Source: Treponema sp. (GTDB lineage Bacteria > Spirochaetota > Spirochaetia > Treponematales > Treponemataceae). Taken from it: 64,000 bases of DNA. Position numbers and translations under genes: made by a program. Below, piece by piece: positions 54,733-63,963 of the stretch (its first letter is position 1; the number at the start of each line of letters is the position of its first letter). The stretch covers positions 26,284 to 90,283 of the forward strand of contig JAFYZU010000024.1 in NCBI GenBank assembly GCA_017548565.1, in the 5' to 3' direction. The notes beneath the pieces were generated by a model that saw only the letters and a list, made by a program, of their open reading frames with translations, made no database searches and was not told the DNA's origin.

Positions 54733-56931
54733 ATGAAGAGATTTGCTTTATTTATATTTTGTTTATTAACGATTACAATTTCATGCAGAAAAGATTTTGG
54801 AACTTCCGGTATTGATTTTTCTTTCGGGGATGATATATTCGAAGCAATAAACCGCGGAGTCGAAGATTATGCAACTTCAAAAGACATATCTCTTTGCATA
54901 AAGATTTCTCTTCAGGAACCTGAAAACATCGACTCAAAAATCGAAAAAGAATACAATATTCCTGTAAGCCGTTTTCAAAAATCTGACGGTAAATACAATT
55001 ACAAGGCATATTTTGACAGACATCCTGTTATCTTAAGTGACAGCATAAAATCACACAGATTTTATACCGGAAACATTACTATTCTTCTTGTATCTACATT
55101 AGAAGAAAAAACAATTTTTTACGGAACAATTCCTGAAATATCAACTGAAAGAACAAAAACACAGATTGATGTTGTTGATAATGAATATTACAGCCGTACA
55201 GACAATAACCTTAAATTCAGTCTTTCTCTGAAGAAATCTGAAGATTCGCATCCTCTTCTTAATAAAAAAATAACCTGCAGCACGAATTCCAATTTGCCTT
55301 TATATCTTAACTATCAGGACATACAGTTCGAAGTTGCTTTTGAAAATCCTGATACAAATCTTGAAGACAAAATCGGATGGCCGACAGTTGAATTTGCAAT
55401 AAAAGATGGGAACACATTTAAACCGGTTACAATAGGAACAAGAGAATCAAGAAATCCAATATCAGGTTCCTTTACAGGTTTCCTTATAGATGAACTTCAA
55501 CAGAATCCTTCAAAAGGTTTATACAGAATAAAAGTATCTTTTACAACGAACGAGAACATTACTACATCAAGATTTCTTTATTTTTCGGTTGAAGACTATT
55601 TCTGGCTTCCTTATGATACAGATATATTTTTATATGATTATCCTTCTAAAAAGATTCATCCTTCGAAATTCACCGGAGCCACTGGTTTTGCATACAATGA
55701 CAATCAGACAGCCTGTTCTGCAGGTTCAGATATTGCCGATTTTGTATATCAGAATAAGAATCCTGAAAAAAATGCATATAATATCTTCTATCTTGACGTA
55801 AATGGAAACATAAGACAGTTTAACTGCAAAACTTCGGGAAGCAACTCCGGAACAGACAGCATCTGCTATACAAGTACATCTGATAATAAATTCAATAAGC
55901 TTTACTATGATTATGAAACAGACACTCTTTATGCACTTAAAACAAGTGATGGAACAATTGCAGCATTTACTCCAAACAATGATATTTATTCTGCAGGCCT
56001 GAGCTTTACCGAAAAATCATACGGAAATTCATTTTTTGAAACTGTAAAAAGCTCAAATAGAAATTCAGAGCTCCAGATTCAGGATTTTGCCGTATGTGAT
56101 GATAATATCTATATGGTCACAAAAACGACTGCCGCAAACAATACACAGTTTTTTATTTCAACAGGTAAAATTTCTGATAATTCAATTAGCCATAATAAAA
56201 CAATGAATATTATTGACACGGCAAAAAAGAACAGCAGCATTCATTTTGTCTATGAAGATCATAAAGAATTAATGAATTTTACTGATATCCTTTCATTTAA
56301 AAATACAAATACAGGTGGAGATACTGTTTATTTTCTTATAAAACAGTCAGGAACAGCACTTGTGCCTGAAACCTATTATATGACAGGAACAAATATAGCA
56401 AATTCAACTTACAGAATGCATATATACAGCTGCGGCTATGCATTAAAAGCAGAAATAAGCGATTCTAAAATAAATTTTGAAAAGGAATTCGGTAACAATA
56501 AAACTATCATAAACCGTACCCAATCCATTTCAGTAGATGAAGAAATTAATCAACAGATTGTCGATTCAAACTGGCTTTTTTATACAATACGCAATCCGGT
56601 AGAAGATTTAAAAGCCCTCTATGGTCCCGAAAAATTCATAGGCATGAAAAACGATACCATTTACATAGCAGACTCAGGATTATTATTAAGATCTGTATTA
56701 ACAGTGAAAAAATATAAAAACAAACGGTACGTTGTTCCGCTTTCAACAGATGATTTAACTTTAAACTATAATTCTTTAGCCTACTACTGCAAAGTATGCC
56801 AGGACGGAGGATATAATACTAACGGAATCTATGTTCCTTTTGAAACACAAGTAAAAAGCGAATCAGTAACCTTTACTGCAACCTGCTCTGAAGACGGAAC
56901 AGAAAAAGAAGGTTCATTTATAGCAGGATAA
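54733..56931 (+). CDS. Large surface lipoprotein, paralogue A
   Basis: 732 residues of unknown function. Lipobox signal peptide ending in ISC (Cys near 17). An N-terminal half with beta-rich domains and a C-terminal half with recurring short beta units (FNKLYYDYETDTLYALKTSDG; QIQDFAVCDDNIYMV; LYGPEKFIGMKNDTIYIADSG), suggesting a propeller-like fold. The same three blocks occur in order in the lipoprotein at 57248. AAGGAG precedes the ATG; the bases around it are nearly the same as at the second copy. Confidence 0.7.
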   Translation: MKRFALFIFCLLTITISCRKDFGTSGIDFSFGDDIFEAINRGVEDYATSKDISLCIKISLQEPENIDSKIEKEYNIPVSRFQKSDGKYNYKAYFDRHPVILSDSIKSHRFYTGNITILLVSTLEEKTIFYGTIPEISTERTKTQIDVVDNEYYSRTDNNLKFSLSLKKSEDSHPLLNKKITCSTNSNLPLYLNYQDIQFEVAFENPDTNLEDKIGWPTVEFAIKDGNTFKPVTIGTRESRNPISGSFTGFLIDELQQNPSKGLYRIKVSFTTNENITTSRFLYFSVEDYFWLPYDTDIFLYDYPSKKIHPSKFTGATGFAYNDNQTACSAGSDIADFVYQNKNPEKNAYNIFYLDVNGNIRQFNCKTSGSNSGTDSICYTSTSDNKFNKLYYDYETDTLYALKTSDGTIAAFTPNNDIYSAGLSFTEKSYGNSFFETVKSSNRNSELQIQDFAVCDDNIYMVTKTTAANNTQFFISTGKISDNSISHNKTMNIIDTAKKNSSIHFVYEDHKELMNFTDILSFKNTNTGGDTVYFLIKQSGTALVPETYYMTGTNIANSTYRMHIYSCGYALKAEISDSKINFEKEFGNNKTIINRTQSISVDEEINQQIVDSNWLFYTIRNPVEDLKALYGPEKFIGMKNDTIYIADSGLLLRSVLTVKKYKNKRYVVPLSTDDLTLNYNSLAYYCKVCQDGGYNTNGIYVPFETQVKSESVTFTATCSEDGTEKEGSFIAG

Positions 56932-56961
56932 AATACAACCGTCGTATTACTTATTACTATT

Positions 56962-57080
56962 TACTGCCTTCTCCACTGAATGTTATGCTTTGCATCTTCT
57001 ACTTTTATCTGCGGCAGTATTTCAAGAAGTTCCTTGCATACATCCGGATTATTGTACATCACCTTGTAAATAATAAAGTT
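56962..57080 (-). pseudogene. Internally deleted Rpn-family nuclease remnant
   Basis: 119 bp matching two separated parts of the intact Rpn gene at 63121-63963: 56962-57002 corresponds to 63332-63372, and 57003-57080 to about 63826-63903, so about 453 bp are missing between. Translated on the minus strand it reads YKVMYNNPDVCKELLEIL, then a join, then EDAKHNIQWRRQ and a stop; the join keeps the frame. The catalytic core is gone. Confidence 0.85.
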
Positions 57081-57087
57081 AAACTCT

Positions 57088-57145
57088 CATCCGTGTTCAT
57101 CCGTGTGGCAAAAAGTATTTTATTTAAAAAATAATTCTTGCCACA
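57088..57145. repeat. Tandem 10-mer and long hairpin
   Basis: TCATCCGTGT occurs twice in direct tandem (57088-57107), running into an imperfect inverted repeat TGTGGCAA/TTGCCACA whose arms continue as an AT-rich stem of about 18 bp with two mismatches (57104-57145). Looks like a small palindromic element or remnant. Confidence 0.5.
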
Positions 57146-57247
57146 TTTATCGATATATGCAATAATTCTTTATACTATATAAAATGTCTGAAATTCCTGT
57201 AATGTAATTTAGAATTACGTTGTTGGTATTTTTAAGGAGTTGTATTT

Positions 57248-59263
57248 ATGAAAAAAATTGCTTATTTTTTATTGGCATTATCTTTGTTATTTGTTTCATG
57301 TAAAAAAGATTTTTCAGATTCAAAAATGAAAATATCATTACCAGATTCTGCCATAAACGCAATCGAACGAAACAGTTCTGATTCTGAATTATTAAGGATC
57401 AAAATCAATTTTACCCCACTGGATAGTGATGAACCAAATGCAGAATGCATAACAAGAAATCAGACAATCAAAAAATCTGCAATAAAAGGCAGTTTTATAA
57501 TAAAAGTTACAGGAGTTCCGGTTAACAAACAATACCATATAGACATAACCATTTCAAATTCTAAAGGTGAAATAATCTATCAAGTTACAAATCAAACAAT
57601 CAATGTAGTAGCTGGAATCAATAATATTGAGCTGCTTGCAAATAACTGTGAATATAGCGGAGACTTTATCGTTCTGAATTATACAGAAACAAGGGTCAAC
57701 AGAGATTCACAAGGCTATGATATCGGAGGATTTGAATTTTATACGCATATAATTACTTATACTGATAAATATGGATACTCAATAGAAAGAAAAATTAATA
57801 AAGAACAGATGGTTTTTGACCTTTTAGATGATGGTTATACCTATGCACCTTATGATATAACACTTCAGAAAAAAAGCGGAGAAGATTATAATGATACAGG
57901 TATATCAACTCAGTGCTTTTTTACTTCAGACAGCGACAAATTTGGTGTTATAAGTAATTTTTCTGGTGAAGGAGACTTCAGACTTCAATTCACCTATAAC
58001 GACAGTGTTACTTATAAATATTTTAAAGCCGAAAAGATATTTAACACCAGCATTACAAGTTCAGTTTATTTATACAACAAGACTTCTTCCTCTGCGATAG
58101 TATATTTAGCACAGCCTGTTACTAATCAAAACTGTTCTTACGATTACGAATCAGGTTATTCTTCTGGTTTAACTATACCTGTAAATACCATAGATTTTGT
58201 ATTTTCAGATAAAACTACAAATAAAATTTTCTGCTTATATGAAGGTAATAAAGTAAAAGTTATAGATCCTTCAAATACATCAAATAATTTTGATATAAAC
58301 ATCTCCTCTTCTCATACATACAACAAAATTTATTACGATTTTTCAGACAAAGCTCTATATCTTTTAAGTACTACAGGTGATATATATAAAATAACAAGCA
58401 CATCTTTTGCCAATGAATCAAGTTGCAGCAAAACTGAATATCAAACTCTTGCTTTTAATCCTGATGATTATGAAATTCAGGATTTTGTAAGAAGCACAAA
58501 ATATATATATGTAATAGCAAAAAATAAGACTGCTACAGGAAAAGATCAGTTCATAATATATAAAGTAAATACAATGGCCAGTCAATCAGGAAATCAAATA
58601 AACTATCAGGCCAGGTATCTTTCCCCAAAATCGTTATTCGAGTATACAAATGGAATAGATATTGATTGTCCAAATTATGATGATTTAACCATAACAGATA
58701 GTCTTATTCTTAAAGAAAATAATGACAATTATTTATATCTGCTTGGAAAAACTTTCGGAATGAAAGCCGAAACTGGCAAAGATCCTTTTATTTACAGTAC
58801 AGGTTTTGTTTTAAAAGGAACTTTAGATGATGATTCTGGTTTAATATATTTCGAAGAAAATTTTCATTCAAATAACAAATATGAAGAAACAAAAAATAGT
58901 ATAAAATATAGACCTTTTTCTGATAATAATCCGATTCCCGAAATACTTTATGGTCCGGGGAAAATAGTAGGTCTTACAAATAATAGAATTTTTATTGCTG
59001 ATTCAGGTATTGTATTTAACGGTCAAAAAACATATAAAGAAGTTCGTCAGGTTTTGCCACTTTATTTAGACAGTTTAATTCTTGATACCGCCATAGCCAA
59101 TCCTAAATCTATAAATTATCCTTATAGATACAAAGTTGGAGGTGATATCAACATGTATCCATTTACCGATTACTACATTCCTGGAGTGAATTTATTCCAG
59201 CAATTTGAAAACTCCAGAACCTATACTGATAACGGAGAGATAATTACAATTAACAAAAATTAA
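57248..59263 (+). CDS. Large surface lipoprotein, paralogue B
   Basis: 671 residues of unknown function. Signal peptide with VSC lipobox (Cys near 18). Shares with the gene at 54733: the N-terminal pattern KKDF then ISLPDSAINAIERNS; the block YNKIYYDFSDKALYLLSTTGD; EIQDFVRSTKYIYVIAKN; and LYGPGKIVGLTNNRIFIADSG near residue 585. Overall similarity is moderate, so this is an old or fast-changing duplication. AAGGAG lies before the ATG. Confidence 0.7.
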   Translation: MKKIAYFLLALSLLFVSCKKDFSDSKMKISLPDSAINAIERNSSDSELLRIKINFTPLDSDEPNAECITRNQTIKKSAIKGSFIIKVTGVPVNKQYHIDITISNSKGEIIYQVTNQTINVVAGINNIELLANNCEYSGDFIVLNYTETRVNRDSQGYDIGGFEFYTHIITYTDKYGYSIERKINKEQMVFDLLDDGYTYAPYDITLQKKSGEDYNDTGISTQCFFTSDSDKFGVISNFSGEGDFRLQFTYNDSVTYKYFKAEKIFNTSITSSVYLYNKTSSSAIVYLAQPVTNQNCSYDYESGYSSGLTIPVNTIDFVFSDKTTNKIFCLYEGNKVKVIDPSNTSNNFDINISSSHTYNKIYYDFSDKALYLLSTTGDIYKITSTSFANESSCSKTEYQTLAFNPDDYEIQDFVRSTKYIYVIAKNKTATGKDQFIIYKVNTMASQSGNQINYQARYLSPKSLFEYTNGIDIDCPNYDDLTITDSLILKENNDNYLYLLGKTFGMKAETGKDPFIYSTGFVLKGTLDDDSGLIYFEENFHSNNKYEETKNSIKYRPFSDNNPIPEILYGPGKIVGLTNNRIFIADSGIVFNGQKTYKEVRQVLPLYLDSLILDTAIANPKSINYPYRYKVGGDINMYPFTDYYIPGVNLFQQFENSRTYTDNGEIITINKN

Positions 59264-59266
59264 TTT

Positions 59267-60877
59267 TTATTCCGTATCTGGCAAATAACGACAGATACGG
59301 AAGCCCACATCATCATACATAAACGAAAAATCACCTTCTCTATATTCTTTATAGGTTGGTAATAATTCACTTATATCAGATGTACAGCTTCCACCTTTTA
59401 CGATAAAATAAGAGCTTGCGTTCATATCAGGATTTCCGCTTGGATCAACAACATAATTATCTTTCATGTAATATGAATCATAATATGAACTTTTTTTCCT
59501 ATCATTAGAATCCATTGTCCATTCCCAGACATTTCCAAGCATATCATATAATCCATACTCATCCTCTTCTCTAGTGGTAGATAATTTTTTAGCAATTTGT
59601 CGAGGTCCACAACCCTCTCCATACTTTTCTGTACGATTTGTATTACCCTTTTTTCTGAAATTACCATTATACCAGCATATTTCATCAAACTTTTGCGAAT
59701 AAGAAGATGCAAAACTATCAACATAATATATAAAAGGAGGAATAGTACCCTCTGCTATTCCTCCAGACAAAAATAAAATTATATCAAACCACGAATCGAT
59801 ACGCAACTGAGCCCTATGAATTGCAGCATATTCCCATTCAGCTTCTGTAGGTAGTCTAAATCCATATCTGGAACCCTCAGCATCATTTAAATAAATGTCG
59901 GCAGAATCTATAATATAAAAAGTCTTTTTATCCCAGTGACATTCTCTTTTTACTATATTCTCAATTTTATAAAAAGGAACTAAACCGCATTTTTCACTAA
60001 GAAGATTACAGAAATACATTGCCTCATAACAGCTTACAGAATGAACCGGACGTTTTTCAGCAATTTCTCCATTTTCCAGGTTTTTAGAATAATCATCAGG
60101 AATAAGATTAGACCAGGATGGATTTTCAACTATACCCAAGGGGTTGTTTTTCATTACTTTAGAATATAAATATTGTGTAACTTCACTCCGTCCAATTTCA
60201 TAAGGACTTAAAACAAGCTTTCTGCCTGTATACAAAGCCCCTTCATATTTTTCATTACCGGAAATTACTACCCATGAATTATCTTTTCCGTCTATAACAG
60301 CATTAATATCTGGAGGAACCATAATTAAAAACTGACAGTCCATATTATTAATATCATTTTTAATCTCATCATTATAATAAGTCCAAAAATTTTGCAGAAC
60401 AGTCCCTTTAGAACCAAAAATTGCGGTTTTTTTAAAAATGCACTCTTTTTCTTCTCCTGCACGTCCATACTTATCGTATGGTTTTATATAAAATTTACAA
60501 TAGTCACATGAAATTCTAATTTCCAGCTTAATGTATTTCTTAGAAAGCAAATAACAAGGGCTCTGATACCTTCCAGAACTTTTATTATGGCTCAATTTAG
60601 GATTGTAATAATACGAATATCCGTCATTTGTCAAGACAAACAACAATTGTTTTTCTTGATTGTTTTCTGCAGAACAATAAATTTCAATCCTATCCAGATA
60701 TTCATTGTCAGGATTATTCCAGCATAAAAAATATCCTTTGCTGGGATTTTCCATAAATATAGAAAAATTTGTAATTTTCAGTGAAGAATTTTCAGATTTT
60801 ACAATTGTTTTTTCTTGCATTAAATCAGTACAACCACAAAAAAACAGGCAAGCAAATAAAAAAAATATTTTTCTCAT
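59267..60877 (-). CDS. Lipoprotein with a formylglycine-generating-enzyme fold
   Basis: 536 residues. Lipobox FFCGC near 15-16. A leading beta-rich part (about 25-165), then an SUMF1/FGE-type domain: YEIGRSEVTQYLYSKVM, PVHSVSCYEAMYFCNLLS, RYGFRLPTEAEWEYAA, YGLYDMLGNVWEWTMD, and the end VKGGSCTSDISELLP then GFRICRYL. The two catalytic cysteines of true FGE enzymes, which follow GGSW, are not at their places (GGSCTSD), so sulfatase activation is unlikely. Probably a binding or structural surface protein. Confidence 0.85.
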   Translation of the reverse strand: MRKIFFLFACLFFCGCTDLMQEKTIVKSENSSLKITNFSIFMENPSKGYFLCWNNPDNEYLDRIEIYCSAENNQEKQLLFVLTNDGYSYYYNPKLSHNKSSGRYQSPCYLLSKKYIKLEIRISCDYCKFYIKPYDKYGRAGEEKECIFKKTAIFGSKGTVLQNFWTYYNDEIKNDINNMDCQFLIMVPPDINAVIDGKDNSWVVISGNEKYEGALYTGRKLVLSPYEIGRSEVTQYLYSKVMKNNPLGIVENPSWSNLIPDDYSKNLENGEIAEKRPVHSVSCYEAMYFCNLLSEKCGLVPFYKIENIVKRECHWDKKTFYIIDSADIYLNDAEGSRYGFRLPTEAEWEYAAIHRAQLRIDSWFDIILFLSGGIAEGTIPPFIYYVDSFASSYSQKFDEICWYNGNFRKKGNTNRTEKYGEGCGPRQIAKKLSTTREEDEYGLYDMLGNVWEWTMDSNDRKKSSYYDSYYMKDNYVVDPSGNPDMNASSYFIVKGGSCTSDISELLPTYKEYREGDFSFMYDDVGFRICRYLPDTE

Positions 60878-60892
60878 AATCTGTCCTTTATA

Positions 60893-62056
60893 TTAAAAAT
60901 AATATCTGATTCCCACAGAACATTGATTTGAAAGAATCACACCCGATAAATCAAAATGAAAGTCAATTGTATAGCCTATTACCGGAACAATGCTTGAATT
61001 TGTAAATACAAAAACAGGAAAATCAAAAAACAAGGATGTACATAAAACAGGTGTAATTCCTGATGATACAAAGAACTCATCTGTTATTTCATTTTCCCTA
61101 TGTTCAATTTTATAAAAATCTGCAGAAATACAGATTTCAAGACGGGATCTGAACCAGGAAGGCATAAAAGAAAAATACGCTCTGTCAAAAATAAATGATG
61201 AACCTATACCTATACGAAAATCATCCGCCTTTTTTATCAATTTTTCTGCTTTTGATGATGAATAATCATAAAATAAGAAAAAATCAAATAATCCGAAATT
61301 GTATCCAAATTCAAAACATAAATTATAACCGGTACCATAATTTAATGCTGAAGATGAATCCATAGGAAAAACAAATGCGCCGTTAATTCCTGCAAAATTA
61401 TTTCCAGATTTATTTACATCATTTTCCTCAGTTTTTGTTTTCAACTGTTCATGCGTTTCCTCGGCAGATTTTAAAACCTTATTATCTGAAAAATAAAATC
61501 TAATGCCAGCACAAACAGAATTTTCAAGAATTACACTGGACTTATCAAAACGGAAATTTAAATTATAACCGATTTCCGGAATGATTTTATTATTACTATT
61601 CATTAAACAAGGGAAACAAACATTGATGGAGCCGGTCAAATAAATTGTAATATCCCTTGCAGTAAAAATTTCTTCTTTTTCTAAATTCCTGTAAAATGCA
61701 ACATTATAAAGATCTGCCATAACAGATATTTCAGGATAAACAGTAATCCATTCCGGGAAAGACAGTATATTTTCTCTGCTTATATCAAAAGAAATTCCAA
61801 AACCAGCCCTGAAATTCTTCGAATCTTTTATTATTTCTGAACCAGATGTATTAATAAATCCAGTCTTACAAAAAGGTTCAATTAATCCAAAATCATATCC
61901 CAGCTTTAAATACCCTCCTCCACCAGTTCCAAAGGAATATATATCAAACTCCATTGGAAAAATAAAATTGCCCGAAACATCAATAAATGTTTGTGAATAA
62001 AAGGGTAAACAAATAAATGAAAAAAATAAAATAATAAATATCTTTTTAAAATTCAT
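60893..62056 (-). CDS. Outer-membrane-type protein made of two tandem homologous halves
   Basis: 387 residues from MNFKKIFIILFFSFICLPFYSQ, a signal peptide; a longer frame from 62092 lacks support. Residues about 24-195 and 230-387 repeat the same order of blocks: NFIFPM/AFVFPM, YLKLGYDFGLIEPF/CFEFGYNFGLFDFF, FRAGFGISF/FRIGIGSSF, PEISVMADLYNVAF/LEICISADFYKIEH, IPEIGYNLNFRFD/VPVIGYTIDFHFD, CAGIRFYF/CSVGIRYYF. Each half ends in an aromatic beta signal. The halves are joined by a charged linker. A pair of small beta barrels is the simplest reading. Confidence 0.75.
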   Translation of the reverse strand: MNFKKIFIILFFSFICLPFYSQTFIDVSGNFIFPMEFDIYSFGTGGGGYLKLGYDFGLIEPFCKTGFINTSGSEIIKDSKNFRAGFGISFDISRENILSFPEWITVYPEISVMADLYNVAFYRNLEKEEIFTARDITIYLTGSINVCFPCLMNSNNKIIPEIGYNLNFRFDKSSVILENSVCAGIRFYFSDNKVLKSAEETHEQLKTKTEENDVNKSGNNFAGINGAFVFPMDSSSALNYGTGYNLCFEFGYNFGLFDFFLFYDYSSSKAEKLIKKADDFRIGIGSSFIFDRAYFSFMPSWFRSRLEICISADFYKIEHRENEITDEFFVSSGITPVLCTSLFFDFPVFVFTNSSIVPVIGYTIDFHFDLSGVILSNQCSVGIRYYF

Positions 62057-62150
62057 AAATATAGACTTTACAGTTATAATTTTTTGCAACATAATATATT
62101 TTATATTGTTTTAAAAAAATAAGATAGTATTAAAATGGGGAATTTAAATA

Positions 62151-63119
62151 ATGAAAAAAAAGTTTTTTTTAAAACCTCTTGCTTTTATTTTTTTAGTTTT
62201 TACCAGCTGCACAGATTTCTTTTCAATAGTAGATTATGATGCAATTGCCAGACAAAATAATTGTCTTGTATTTGTTTCAAATAAGAATTTTTTTCTAACC
62301 ATATCTGGATCAATTTATGACTTTACTGGATTCTATTATTCAACAGATTTAAAAAACTGGAATCAAGTTAATGAGCCATCATCCATAATAAGTAAAAACA
62401 ATTGCATTTATTTAAAAGGTATTTCAGCCTGGTTAGATGGACGTATTTCGATTAACATATCACAAAAAGCAAAGTGTTATGGAAATTTAAAATCCTTATA
62501 TGATCAAGCACACGAAAGATATAACTATAGTTTCTACAGACTTTTTTATAATTGCGAAAACCTGTTAAAAGCTCCTGATTTACCAGCAAATTGTACAGAA
62601 TTAAACTGTGTCGAAATGTTTTATGGATGCAAAAACTTACAATACCCTCCGAAATTTCCAGCTGAATTTACACCGAATTATTCCAATTATTGTAATTTTA
62701 CAAGGATGTTTTACAATTGTGAAAGTTTACTTGAAGCACCTGAATTACCTTCTGGAGTAGAGTCAATTAATTACTATCAAATGTTTTCCGGTTGTAAAAA
62801 ATTAAAGAAAGCGCCAGAACTGAATGACACAAAAGCAACAGAATATCAGTATGCCTTTATGTTTGAAAACTGCACAAGTCTGAAAGAACTGCCTGTTCTT
62901 TCAGCGATTGAAATTGATCCATCTTCTTATGCCGGAATGTTTCGCAATTGTACAAACATAAAACTTGGAACTGAAGATGCCGGCAAAGGTTTCTGGAAAC
63001 TGCCTGACAATGCAAATAATTATACAACGGAAACAAGTTCATATATACCAATGTTTTCTGGTACAGGAGGTGATTTTACAGGATTCCCAATTCCAGGAAC
63101 AACATACTACTATCAATAA
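62151..63119 (+). CDS. BspA/DUF285-like repeat lipoprotein
   Basis: 322 residues. Signal peptide with lipobox TSC (near 21). Residues 120-290 hold about five units built on the pattern MFYNC-xx-L-xx-AP-x-LP: LFYNCENLLKAPDLP, MFYGCKNLQYPPKFP, MFYNCESLLEAPELP, MFSGCKKLKKAPEL, MFENCTSLKELPVL, MFRNCTNIK. This is the DUF285/BspA-type leucine-rich repeat used by surface adhesins of gut and oral bacteria. The C-terminal end has no clear anchor. GGGGA precedes the ATG. Confidence 0.8.
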   Translation: MKKKFFLKPLAFIFLVFTSCTDFFSIVDYDAIARQNNCLVFVSNKNFFLTISGSIYDFTGFYYSTDLKNWNQVNEPSSIISKNNCIYLKGISAWLDGRISINISQKAKCYGNLKSLYDQAHERYNYSFYRLFYNCENLLKAPDLPANCTELNCVEMFYGCKNLQYPPKFPAEFTPNYSNYCNFTRMFYNCESLLEAPELPSGVESINYYQMFSGCKKLKKAPELNDTKATEYQYAFMFENCTSLKELPVLSAIEIDPSSYAGMFRNCTNIKLGTEDAGKGFWKLPDNANNYTTETSSYIPMFSGTGGDFTGFPIPGTTYYYQ

Positions 63120-63120
63120 T

Positions 63121-63963
63121 TTATTTCAATAATTGAAGCAGTTTTTCAAGCGGGGCATTCATTTTTTTTGCTGCAATTTCTGGTTCAATATTAAATTCCT
63201 TTACTAATATTAAAGCTGCTTCTATAGCCTTCTGTTGGGAGCCTTCGAGAATTCCCGCTTTTTTACCTTCTGCAAGACCATCCTCATGACCTTCGCGGTA
63301 TTTATATGCCATCTGTCGTTCCCATTCCATATACTGCCTTCTCCACTGAATGTTATGCTTTGCGTCTTCTACCAGTTTTGAAACCTTGTCTCCGAAGCTG
63401 TCAGTACTTTTGTTTGAAATTACAAGTTTCAAGAACGCTTTCTGCCTTTCATCAAATATTTTATCATAATTTCTGGCAATGTAAAACATTTTATATGCAC
63501 GGTCTTTTAATTTTATTGAATTATCTTCAAGGCATATATTCTCAAAGCTGTATTTTGCAAGTCCTTTCCGGAAAATATCCGGAACGCATATAAAGATTAT
63601 GTAACTGTCCTTAAGTTCACGGTAATCGTCGCCTGAATTAAGCTGCTGTACGTCAAGAATCCCCTGGTAATATCTTGAACGTTCCGGAAGTTCTCCTGTA
63701 TCCGAAGCCTGCATTTCAATATTGAATGCTTTTTCCGCACCTGTCGCATAAACGTCCAGCCTTACACCCTTCTTCCCGTAATCGATTTCGACTGTTTCTT
63801 CAGAATGCATCTGAATATGGTCGATTTTTATCTGCAGCAGTATTTCAAGAAGTTCCTTGCATACATCAGGATTATTGTACATCACCTTGTAAAAAATAAA
63901 ATTATTTGCAAGCGTTGCCCTTTCCCATTTTTCTTCGGGAGTCAGATTTTTTTCATCACACAT
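63121..63963 (-). CDS. Rpn-family recombination-promoting nuclease / PD-(D/E)XK transposase-like protein
   Basis: 280 residues. The PD-(D/E)XK core is visible: GVRLDVYA (D70) and FNIEMQ (E83-x-Q85), followed by RYYQGILDVQQL and a regular helical end (AIEAALILVKEFNIEPEIAAKKM). Family members nick or cut DNA and raise RecA-independent recombination in E. coli; some act in phage defence. GAGGAG lies 9 nt before the ATG. It is 1 nt from the stop of the opposing repeat lipoprotein. A deleted copy lies 6 kb away. Confidence 0.88.
   Translation of the reverse strand: MCDEKNLTPEEKWERATLANNFIFYKVMYNNPDVCKELLEILLQIKIDHIQMHSEETVEIDYGKKGVRLDVYATGAEKAFNIEMQASDTGELPERSRYYQGILDVQQLNSGDDYRELKDSYIIFICVPDIFRKGLAKYSFENICLEDNSIKLKDRAYKMFYIARNYDKIFDERQKAFLKLVISNKSTDSFGDKVSKLVEDAKHNIQWRRQYMEWERQMAYKYREGHEDGLAEGKKAGILEGSQQKAIEAALILVKEFNIEPEIAAKKMNAPLEKLLQLLK

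Larger units (their letters stand above)
56932..57247. other. Intergenic region between the paralogues
   Basis: 316 bp. It holds a decayed Rpn-family remnant (56962-57080), a tandem TCATCCGTGT pair (57088-57105), a long imperfect hairpin (57104-57145), and an AT-rich stretch with TATACT near 57172 that may be the promoter of the second lipoprotein gene. Confidence 0.6.

Noticed and set aside
59272..59300. Inverted repeat CCGTATCTG/CAGATACGG at the end of the FGE-fold gene
   Set aside because: It lies inside coding sequence and is not followed by a good T run, so I do not call it a terminator, though it might act in mRNA stability.
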